From assembly GCA_001247695.2 (NCBI GenBank), contig LGRX02034822.1, positions 1 to 17,761 of the forward strand: a stretch of 17,761 nucleotides of DNA, given 5' to 3'. The notes beneath the pieces are model-generated. The model ran no database searches, was not told the origin of the DNA, and was given only the letters and a program-made list of their open reading frames with translations. Below, piece after piece: positions 1 through 10,400 of the stretch; position 1 is the first letter of the stretch, and every line of letters starts with the position of its first letter. The stretch is from Cymbomonas tetramitiformis. Lineage: Eukaryota; Chlorophyta; Pyramimonadophyceae; Pyramimonadales; Pyramimonadaceae. Position numbers and translations under genes: made by a program.

Positions 1-204
1 ATACACAAAAGCGTGACATAAAAAACCGGATTTTTCAAAGAGAGGGACAATCTAAAGATTTTTCCCCAATACACAAAAGCGTGACATAAAAAACCGGATT
101 TTTCAAAGAGAGGGACAATCTAAAGATTTTTCCCCAATACACAAAAGCGTGACATAAAAAACCGGATTTTTCAAAGAGGGGGACAATCTAAAGATTTTTC
201 CCCA
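1..204. repeat. 68-bp tandem repeat, three copies, cut by window edge
   Basis: Three head-to-tail copies of exactly 68 bp (1-68, 69-136, 137-204), each beginning atacacaaaagcgtgac and ending tttttcccca. The third copy differs by one base (gaggggga instead of gagaggga). Because the first copy starts at base 1, the array probably continues to the left. The unit is AT-rich, unlike the gene downstream. No coding potential is seen. Confidence 0.97.
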
Positions 205-1350
205 ATAGTATAGCGCAGTAAGAAATAACGTATATGATCGCCGTTTCATCATCATGGATCGTCGTCGAATTTATGTTCAAAATACCTTCGAGATTGATAC
301 AAGTGTGATGCGACATATGATACAAAACCTCTACCTCGGTACTCTGGAACCCGAGTCTCCGGACCGAAATAGCACGAATGTTACTTAGGGTTTGTAACGC
401 AGATTGAGCTTATGGGCGTCCGGAGAGTTTAGACGAGCTCCACAATCAGTAACGCAGCCCTCGAATCGAATCGCGGGTAGCCACACGAAGCGCGGCTCGT
501 CTCAACTCTGGGGACGAGAGTAATAAAACCTCCTTTCGCTCGGCTGAGTTTCGTGGCAAACCCCTAAATTTGCTGCAGGCGAAGACAACGTAGTTTTTGA
601 AATAATTGTTACGCCGATGATCGACATTACACACATCTCAGTCAGAAAATTTCAAGGACGTTTGAGAATATGACTTGAATCCTCGTCTTCTGCATGTTGT
701 GGCAGACTTTGTATACCAAAGACGTGCAATGAGGGCTGTATGCAAGTGCCGTGCTTCAATACGACGTTAAAGCGCGCGCGCGAGAGAGAGAAGACGAGCC
801 AATGAGTTAGAGCAAAGGGTCGATCCTAAAGAAAACGGAAACATACCATAAGGGCGTCTACTGTACCTGAGGTCTTTCAGTTGCTGCCGCGGCGCGTGGA
901 TCCTTTTCAATATGATCAAGAGCAACGATATGGCTGATACAAACGACTTGCATATCCTTGATTCTCTTCATGAGAACTCCCAGAAAAGAGAAGACTAGTT
1001 TCTGGATCAACTTGTAGTCCGCCGAAGTTTGTGCTCTCGATCAGCCCATATTTAGCCGGTATGGCACTCTAAATACACGCCGAAGCACAAAGCGTTTTCG
1101 TATTTTTTCGACACGCCGAGCGTCACACTTGTCCCCACACAATATTCTGCCGTTAACTTTGGTAACACTTTCTCACTTCTCAAGGGTCAGCTTGAGGCGT
1201 GAACAAATAAATACGACCTTCAGTAAAGCGTGCGTCAAGCAGGTGTTTCAGAGCAGCCGCGCGCGGCGCTATTGTTCGGGCTTCCAAATTATGCGAGTGT
1301 AGTGTGGGGAATTTGGGGTTTCCTTTCAACTCAGCTCTATCCAAGCGATC
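205..1350. other. Upstream non-coding region, no supported gene
   Basis: AT-richer than the gene that follows. The only open frames are short, for example a 62-codon frame on the minus strand at 446-634, with no recognisable protein features. A (CG)n run followed by (GA)n lies at about 772-792. The last few hundred bases presumably hold the promoter and 5' UTR of the gene starting at 1351. I see no RNA gene. Confidence 0.6.
1205..1213 (+). promoter_or_regulatory. Possible TATA-like element
   Basis: The sequence aaataaata lies about 140 bases upstream of the proposed start codon at 1351, in an otherwise mixed-composition stretch. Position and sequence are compatible with a core promoter element, but AT-rich words are common in this upstream region and the transcription start is unknown. 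Confidence 0.2.
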
Positions 1351-1479
1351 ATGGACGACGGCCTCGGACTCGCGGTACAGAATTTGCTTACCTCCGCTTC
1401 TGAAGGGAACGCTTCGGAAGTCGAGAGGTTGATAACGCGAACGGCCAATGAAAGCGCCGTTCCCGTCGATAGCGCAGAT
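1351..1479 (+). CDS. Exon 1: start and ankyrin N-cap
   Basis: Encodes 43 residues beginning MDDGLGLAVQNLL. The stretch LTSASEGNASEVERLI resembles the paired helices of an ankyrin repeat lacking its TPLH turn, as expected for an N-terminal cap. The start codon context gatcATGG is good. The frame stays open to 1539, but the phase-0 donor after DSAD (gtggtatcc at 1480) joins in frame to the first complete ankyrin exon at 1823. Intron 1 (1480-1822) is otherwise featureless. Confidence 0.75.
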
Positions 1480-4400
1480 GTGGTATCCCTCTCGCCTTCT
1501 ACTGCTGAGCTCGTGAAACTCTCCACACCTCTCAAATAGCTTGCCCGCCTTGTCCCCCCGGCACCCCGTGAAAGGAGACTCGTGCTCATCTCCTTTGTAG
1601 AGTGTATGAAGGGTGCTGGGAGTGCACTATGGTCGCCCATGTCTTTGCCCCCAGTCAACCAGCCTACAGATGATTTCGCTGGATCCCTCAGGATAGCCTT
1701 TTCTTCTGAGCGACCGTAGTGTTCGACTTGACTCTGTCTCCTATCGAGCGCGCGTCCCGTGTCTGGAGCGCTTGGCCTGCTGGACGCTGAACTTCCTTCC
1801 ATCCATCTGCGGCCCCAAGCAGGAGGGCGACTCGGCGCTCCATAAGGCTGCGGAAAATGGCCACCTAGAAGTTGTAACTTTGTTATTAGAGATCGGCGCC
1901 GACGTGCATGCTCGAAACAAGGTCCGCTGGCCTCGACGCCGCCGAGCACGCCCCTCACCAGCAAGGTGCCTGCTCGAGCCCGGTAGGTTTCCGCTGCTGA
2001 AACTCAAACTGACCACTCGGAGCAAAGCAACTGGAACTCAAACTGACCACTAGGAGCAAAGCAACTGGAACTCAAACTGACCACTAGAGCAAAGCAACTG
2101 AACTCAAACTGACCACTAGGAGCAAGCAACTGGAACCTCAAACTGACCACTAGGAGCAAAGCAACTGGAACTCAAACTGACCACTAGGAGCAAAGCAACT
2201 GGAACTCAAACTGACCACTAGGAGCAAAGCAACTGGAACTCAAACTGACCACTAGGAGCAAAGCAACTGAACTCAAACTGACCAGAGCAAAGCAACTGGA
2301 ACTCAAACTGACCACTAGGAGCAAAGCAACTGGAACTCAAACTGACCACTAGGAGCAAAGCAACTGGAACTGGCGCAAGGAGCGGCACGGGGTCGTGGAC
2401 CGAGAGCTGGAAACCAAACAAGAGGTAGGATCGACGGCTAGGTGGAGGGTACAGAGGACTTGGACGAACGACTTGGAGAGACGGGGGTGGAAATGCTGGG
2501 TGGCGCGGCAGGTGGAATTCACGCCCCTGATACGGGCAGCCATGTGTGGCCATGCGGACGTGGTGGAGCAGCTGATGCTCGGGTCCGATTCTGAACTAGA
2601 GGCGCGTGACAAGGTCAGTGCTCGCTCCGACGCTTCTTTCACTCGTCTTGCTCACTCCCCTCCGAGTGCCTTCACTGGCTCTTCTCGCAGTAGAATACAA
2701 GATATCCGATACGCTGCGCAGAGTGCAGCGTTCCAAGCTCGAAACGCCGATCCCACAGGTCACTTCAGGGGGAGCCCTCCTGTCTGCCGTACAGGTGAGA
2801 AGGTTCCTCTCTCTCTGGCTCGATGCTGGATGAGGCAAGAGGAGGGGGGTCCTACCCTCTCTGGCTCGATGCTGGATGAGGCAAGAGGAGGGGGGTCCTA
2901 CCCTCTCTGGCTCGATGCTGGATGAGGCAAGAGGAGGGGGGTCCTACCCTCTCTGGCTCGATGCTGGATGAGGCAAGAGGAGGGGGGTCCTACCCTCTCT
3001 GGCTCGATGCTGGATGAGGCAAGAGGAGGGGGGTCCTACCCTCTCTGGCTCGATGCTGGATGAGGCAAGAGGAGGGCGTCCCGCCGGCTTGGACTGTACA
3101 GAAGGGGGTAAACTGGAAGACGCTTTGTGTTCGGGGGAGGTACAGATGGGCTTCACGGCCCTCATACGAGCAGCTGCTGCTGGCCACGAGGAGGTGTTGC
3201 GTGTGCTGCTGAAGTATTCCTCGCCTCGAGGCGCGGACATCGCAGCCACGACCAAGGTTGTGCTCCCCATGGGGCAGTTGCAGGGAACCCCTTGGCTCTA
3301 CCCCCCAGATCTGTGGATTCTTACGACAACGGTGCAGTGCCTATGCCAAACTAGCCGTTGCATAATTTCGATCCTCAGAACGTCGCAAGAGCTCTCATGT
3401 GAGACCTGGTGAGCCCGGTGGTGAGAACTGCTCGCATTCTGGACGCGGCCGCCGTCTCATGTCACACTCTCTCATGGTGACTGAAGTTAGCGACACCTTG
3501 CATACGCATGTTGTGCACCTCCAGCGATGCGAACCTGACAATGTCCGAGATTTGTGTTTCTAAAGATTACTCACACGGCTTTGCTAAAGCAAACTGCGGA
3601 TGCTATTTAATTTCTTACTTGGAGATTATTTTACAGCTAGGGGCGTGGTGGATAGCCCTTCCCTCTGAACCTCTGGCGGAGCTAGTGAGTAATCTTCTGC
3701 CTTCCAAAATTCTGATCCAAAATCTGATCAATGAGGAATACCACAACAGTCAATATTCCATATAACTCCAATTCGAAAATTTCTAAAGGTTCATCACACA
3801 GAGTTGCCTATACGAGCGCGGTACAAAGTCTTCCGGGCCGGGCGAGTGCACACAGAGTTGCCAATACGAGCGCGGTACAAAGTCTTCCGGGCTGGGCGAG
3901 TGCACACAGAGTTGCCTCATCGTCCCCTGAAGAGGGACCTTGTCAGCCCCCCCAGATACTGCTGCATGTACTTGTCGGCCTCTGCTGCAGCATCAATGTA
4001 CAGTGTACCAAGAGATCTGCGCCGAGCCTTTAGTGAAGCCCTGCATCAGCTGCACCTGTAACGCGCGTGCACAGGTGGCAGCTCCCTACTGGTGCTGCAT
4101 CCAGAGTAATCTCCCCCTTCTGGAGAGAGACACAAATGAGCCCCCGTGGCTTGCTTTGACCCAAAGTGTCCCCAACCAGGGCCGGCCAGTACTCTCTGCA
4201 CTCCCACGGCAGCTGCTGGTAGCTCTTCTCTGGGCGTGCTGAGCCCCTCTCCGCTCGTTTGCGTTGGCGTCTGCGGCAGAACGGCTCCACAGCGCTGCAT
4301 CGAGCTGCGGAGAGCGGCCACGCCTCTGCTGTACAGCAACTCCTCGAAGCCGGTGCACCCACGGAGGCCGTCAATGATGTGCGCTCCCACTCCGCCCCCT

Positions 4401-7400
4401 CCTCAGAGGGCCCTCTGTTCTCACGCCACTCCTCTCTGCCTCGTGCGCCTGGCAGGCCAGCCCCGCTCAATCCGCCCTTCCGTGTGCCGCTGCTGCTGCG
4501 CTTGTAGCATTGGCTGCTGACACAGCAGCGGCCACGGCTGTGAGGAGGCTTCCAGGATCAGCGCAGGGAAAGCGCGCGGCGGCGGTGTGGGCAGCGGCTG
4601 GGGTCTGGTGCAGACGCAGGCCGGGAGTCAGGCTGGGAGACCAACACTGCGGCAGCATGGGCCGGGAGCCGCAGTGCCTCATGGGATAGGGTCGAGCCCC
4701 GAGGGGAGTCTTGTTTGTGTGTCTGTGTGTTGTTGCAGGATACAGACACCCCCCTGCATAGGGCAGCAGTCAACGGGCACGAAGCTGTTGTGAAGCTGCT
4801 CCTGGAGACCGGGGCCGACGTGCACGCCGTGAACAAGGTGCCTCCGCCCACGCCTCGATGCCTGCGGCTTTCCAGGGCACTGAGAACCTCGAGGCTCAGC
4901 ATTTTGGCGGAGAGGTGTTACAGGGTCTGGCGGAGGGGTGGCCCAGGGTCTGGCGGAGAGGTGGCCCAGGGTCTGGCGGAGAGGTGGCCCAGGGTCTGGC
5001 GGAGAGGTGGCCCAGGGTCTGGCGGAGAGGTGTTACAGGGTCTGGCGGAGAGGTGGCCCAGGGTCTGGCGGAGAGTTGGCCCAGGGTCTGGCGGAGAGGT
5101 GGCCCAGGGTCTGGCGGAGAGGTGGCCCAGGGTCTGGCGGAGAGGTGGCCCAGGGTCTGGCGGAGAGGTGGCCCAGGGTCTGGCGGGGAGGTGGCCCAGG
5201 GTCTGGCGGAGAGGTGTTACAGGGTCTGGTGGAGAGGTGGCCCAGGGTCTGGCGGAGAGGTGGCCCAGGGTCTGGCGGAGAGGTGGCCCAGGGTCTGGCG
5301 GAGAGGTGGCCCAGGGTCTGGCGGAGAGGTGTTACAGGGTCTGAGCGGAGAGTTGGCCCAGGGTCTGGCGGAGAGGTGGCCCAGGGTCTGGCGGAGAGGT
5401 GGCCCAGGGTCTGGCGGAGAGTTGGCCCAGGGTCTGGTGGAGAGGTGGCCCAGGGTGTTACAGGGTCTGGTGGAAGGGTGCGCATGTGCTGTGCCGAGCG
5501 ACACCTTAGACTGCGCCAAGTGAGGCGGAAGCGCTGCCCTGCGGGACGCCGGAGGGTGGCATGTATCCGATGTCCCTGTCGCTGCCTTCCGGGCTCAGCT
5601 AGGGTCAGTGTGACTCAGCTAGGGTCAGTGTGACTCAGCCAGGGTCAGTGTGACTCAGCTAGGGTCAGTGTGACTCAGCTAGGGTCTATGTGACTCAGTT
5701 AGGGTCAGTGTAACTCAGCTAGGGTCAGTGTGACTCAGCTAAGGTCTATGTGGCCACGAGCCTGTCCATTTCTCCATCCTCGCAGAGGGGGACTTGTGTG
5801 GTGCTCGTTCTTTCAGTAACGCCGCTGTTTCTCATTCGTGCAGAGGGAGACTTGTGTGGTGGTGGTTTTTTAAGTAACGCTGCTGTTTCTCACCCTGCTG
5901 ACACCACACGTATCATGACGACTGCCCTATAGTTAACGGCTGGGGGCGGCGAGCTGCAGCACAACCACTGCGCGATGCACCGGGCCGCGATGAATGGTCA
6001 CACAGCGGTTGTCCGGCAGCTTCTGGAGGCCGGCTCGCAGATCACTGCAGCAGATCAGGTGATCCGCCGAGCTCCCTGCGCCCCGCGCGGCAAGGCGGCA
6101 GCGGCAGCGGTGGAGGTAGTGGGGCTGTGTTCTGAGCCTGACTCGACACTGCTGCGCGATCACTCGGGGAAGGGAGGTTTCCCACGACCTTAGCATCTCC
6201 CAGGTCCCGCCACGGATTGCGTGCGGCGTGACACAGGCGGAGCAGCCACTGGACGTCCCCACGCGAGCGCGCGTCAGCCTCCGCCGCCGGCATCTATTTT
6301 CCCCCACCCCGCGCGGCACTGCGTGACTCGAGGCTGAGGTCTTTACAAAGGTGGTGGCTGGGTATATGGTCTTGTGGCGGCAGGGTTGAAGGTGGGCCGA
6401 GGGCGCGGGAAGTGGGCCGCTCGGACTTCGGGAGCACTGGTCGCCGGGTGGATGGGGCGCTCAGCGCTGAGGGTTGAGGATTTCGGGGTGCTGAGGGCCA
6501 TCGGGGGCGGAGGAGATGGGAGGACGTGCGTGCAGGATGGGAAGAATGTGCGTGATCTGGCGCAGCACCGCAAACACACTGAAGTGGTTCAGCTCATTGA
6601 CTCGTGGGGCGAGGAGCAAGCCCGCCGGTTACCAACCCGCCCACTCTTCCAACCGCGCCCCGCCATCTGGCGGCTGCGGGCCGACGTGTCATCAGTCACC
6701 GCCAGCCCTCGTCTGCTTTCTGCCCACCAATGTCCACAATCCCTCCTGTCTACACGCCGTCGCCCCACCGGCATGCCAGCGCCCTCCGCTTCCGGCAATC
6801 CCTTGTGCCCCCCTCTTCAGGTGGCGGTCTTGAGCCGCGGTGACCAAGTCCGCAGCCAAGCCCCGCGGCGTTCCTTTTCGTAGTTAACGCATCTGCCTTG
6901 TACAGGGGAAGCGCCCTAAAAAGTGTTCCAGACGGCCTGAGCCGCGCCATCAAACCACCCTCAGTGGCGACAATCGGGCCGGTGGTCACACGCTCCCTTG
7001 TGCTGGCTGTCTGCGTGCCGCCCTGACCCCCCGCTGAATTTCGATAAACCCCCACCTCCCCCCGCCTCTCCTGCTCCCCCCGTTTGCCCCTGCTGTTTGT
7101 TGCATCGGACCAGGCGCCGGGAAGCGGAGGAAGCCGGGCACCAGTGGTTTCTAGTGTCCAACCAGGAGCGACAGAAGCGAGAGGCGGTGGAGAAAGAGCT
7201 GGAGGTGAGCCAGCAGCAGGCAACCTCTTGGGCGGTGCAGAACTGGGGGTGAAATATGAGATGGATCGCACGTCTACCAAATTCACTCTCGCTCCCCAGA
7301 CTCTTTGGAATATTCTTCCTTGAAAGCGCTTTTGGCGAGAGGCGGCCAGCCTCTCGGGCGGCCCAGCTCCCGGGTGGGGGGAGCGTCTGGTAGGCTTTCG

Positions 7401-10400
7401 GTCACTTGATGCGACGCTTGCGAGACTTATTGCTCGGGTGGTTTCGCCGGCCCACTGAGTGCTTACCGAGCTAGGAGACCTGAGCATGGCATGGCGCGGC
7501 CGTTCAAGGCGGACCTTCAAATGTCCCCCCCAGGGGCCTGTCACAAAACACAGCTCTGCGGATGCCTTCACGTTCTATCGGCTTTCAAGTGTTGGCCAGT
7601 ATCGCTGCTCTAAGACGGACACCCCGAGGAAGTGCCAGCGTGAGCGGCGCAGTGGCACGCTGAGGATGGTTGGGCAGCTTATGAGGGGCAAGGAGGCGGC
7701 TAGAGGGGGCAGCACCTCAAAATGAAGTCATGATGCGGCGGGGGAGAGGGGATGGGGGTTTGATCTGCAGGAGTGTACGCAGCACAACACGGCTCTGGAG
7801 ACCCAGGCAAGCGCCCCCTTCCCTTGCGGCTGCCCGGGGCACCGTCCTCGCCGGCTTCACAGGGCGGCGCACAGGCGCACGCTCGTCTCACGGCAATAGG
7901 ATGTGTTTGCCGCGTGGAGCCGAGGGGGCTCTTATTCCATCCGGTGTGTTCCGAGCATCTGCTCTGCAGCATCGTCCCCCTCTGGGCAAAACGAGTGAGT
8001 GGGCGGCGCATCGACCCAAGGGGGTGCGTGGGCGGGTTGTGCAACAGGTGAGGGAGCTGACGAGGGACCTCGCGGAGGCCCGTGACGCCCTCGTGCAGGT
8101 TGCCACAGCACCGCCTGCAGATCGGAGCCGTCAACTGGACGAGAACGCTGTGAAGGAGATCATCCTAGGACTTCAGGCAGAGACCCCACACCCACGTGTC
8201 CCCTCAGCACCCACGTGTCCCCCCTGCACCCACGTGTTCCCCCTTGCACCCACGTGTTCCCTCAGCACCCACGTGGTGGTGGTGGTGAGGAGCGGAGGCG
8301 CACTGGGGCCCCGGCGAGGCAGGCACGCTCGGTGGCGGGCACGCTGGGTGGCGGGCACGCTGGGTGGCGGGCGCGCTGGGTGGTGGGCACGCTGGTGTGG
8401 CGCTGGGTGGCGGGCACGCTGGCGGGCACGCTGGGTGGCGGGCGCTGGGTGGTGGGCACGCTGGGTGGCGGGCGCGCTGGGTGGTGGGCACGCTGGGTGG
8501 CGGGCTGGGGCCCCAACGAGGCGGGCACGCTGGGTGGTGGGCACGCGGGGTGGTGGGCTTGGGGCAGACGGCCAAGGGCGCGGCCGTGGGGAAGGGGGAG
8601 CATGAGGAGTGCAGGAACTGATGGACCCGGCCCTGTCCGAGACCTTGATGCGGACGTGCCGCGGCTTGGAGGATGTGAAGTCGGTGCTGGCAGCGGTGAA
8701 CTCCCGAGGGTTGACTCGCAAGATGATCGACCTTGACAAGCAAGTGCGGCAGACTCGGTACGGGCGCCTCGAGGCTCACCCCGGAGGCGGCTATGAGCAG
8801 GCGCGGGGCGCTCCCACGAGCCGGCAGAGAGCAGGCGCTGGGCACTGCTTGAGACCTCATTTTGATGTGTCAGTGCGCCAGCTCCAGAGATGTGAATCAA
8901 GGGTGTCGGGGCCCTGGCCTATCGCATCGTAGGGGCGCTGCAGCTGACTGATAGCTGTGCTCACTGCATGGCTGAGTGATGACCACAAGCATACACGCTG
9001 TGGCCTGGCCCGCCAGCCCTGCGCCGCCGCTGCTGGCTAATGGCCACTTCCGTGCGGTGCCAGACCAAGTAGTGCGCTCTTGCTGGAGCTGGTTCGTCAT
9101 CGGGTGCTCACCAGTGGTGACCCTCCCTGCATCCTGGCACACGGCTGATCAATTGCTGCGCTTCCCCCGCAGCCACCGCCCAATCCCCGCACTTCCCCCA
9201 CAGCCACCGCCCAATCCCCGCCCCCCGCAGCCACCGCCCAATCCCCGCACTTCCCCCGCAGCCACCGTCCATTCACGGGGTGGTTTGGTGGGGGAGCGGG
9301 CCAGCGTGGAGCTGGAGTCGCGGGAGCGTTCCCTGCGAGTGCTGCAGGCGCAAGCCCAGCAGAGCCCTGGGGAGGAGCCTCTGCTGCAGGATCGCAACTT
9401 CGCGGAGCGCAGCTACTTCGAGGCCGTGGAGGTGCGCGCCCTCCACAGCCTTCCCTGTCTCCCCGTTCCAGCTCCTCAGCAGCCCGTGGGAGAGCCTGCG
9501 GAGTCACACAACACACCCCGACCCTTTCTCAGGAGTTCCGCTCGAGGGAGCGCCTTAACGAGGATTTGGAGCAGCACCCCCCCCTTACCCCTCTCCATAG
9601 GACTCCCTCGGAGAGGCCCTGGATTTGGGCCATCCTCCCATCTGGACGCCCTTGGAGCGGGGTGCTATTGGTTGGCTCGTGGTGTGCTCATGGCGGAACC
9701 TGCCCACGAGCCGGTCCAAAGCCTGCGGGAGATTCTTGGGCGGGTGCGGTGTGGTGCGGGGTGTATCAGGACACCGCAGCATTCTGCCAGGAAAAGGTGG
9801 AGCTTCTGAAGCAGCGGATCAGCGAGCGGGGCGCCATGGGCCGCGTGGTGAAGTGCATGTCGAGGGACTCGCAGTGGCCCGTCATGATCGAGCTCGACCC
9901 GCGCTCGCTGGACCCTGTGTACACCGTGGATGAGGCGATTCACATCGGCGACCATCTCGTCACAAGGTCCACGCCTGGCCTCGCCGGAACTGCCCCTGGC
10001 TCGCCTCTCAGCTCACGCCCGTCCCCACTGCCCTCTCCGCCTGGTGGCACCGCCTGTCACTGCGGGCTTCTCCGTCGTGGCTCCGGGGAGACGGTTGATC
10101 AGCTCGCGCGGCCTTGGCGCGTCCGATGGAGCAGGTGCAACGAGGAGCTGGCGCCTGCTATGCGCAACACCCGCGACACGGCGCTGCTGCTGCTGCACTA
10201 CTGGGAGCACGAGAGGCAGATCATCGAGGAGCTCGCCGCCCCCTTGCGCGCCGCCCACCTGCGTACCCTGGCTTCCATCCGGATCATCAAGGTGGCCCCC
10301 GCACCGAGGCCCTCTCGGTGGCCCTGGGTATGCCTTTGATGCGCCGCTGTTTCTGGACGGGCATGTATGACCTCTGATGCTATCTGTTCTTCTCGCAATG

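Noticed and set aside
1..204. CRISPR-like array
   Set aside because: The repeat is contiguous with no unique spacers, and the window is eukaryotic.
1326..1964. 212-codon minus-strand open frame over exons 1 and 2
   Set aside because: Antisense to the first two exons, whose forward translation clearly matches ankyrin sequence; composition is Ser/Arg-rich and low in information.
3563..3696. MITE bounded by the 12-bp inverted repeat in intron 4
   Set aside because: Similarity stops abruptly on both sides of the 12 bp and no target duplication is visible; chance is a reasonable explanation.
5033..5519. Minus-strand open frames with PPDPGPPLRQTLGHLS repeats
   Set aside because: Antisense reading of the same 23-bp minisatellite.
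4715..5633. Long overlapping forward open frames (up to 231 codons) with WPRVWRRGGPGSGGEVAQGL repeats
   Set aside because: They arise from the 23-bp array, which has no stop in any frame and gives the same peptide in all three. The array lies in an intron between two clean ankyrin exons.
6750..7571. 273-codon minus-strand open frame
   Set aside because: It is antisense to exon 9, shows no recognisable domain, and GC-rich DNA commonly gives long random open frames.
8173..8900. Minus-strand Pro/His/Thr-rich open frames of about 190-220 codons
   Set aside because: They run across the 16-bp G-rich minisatellite and antisense to a supported exon; the composition is that of the repeat.
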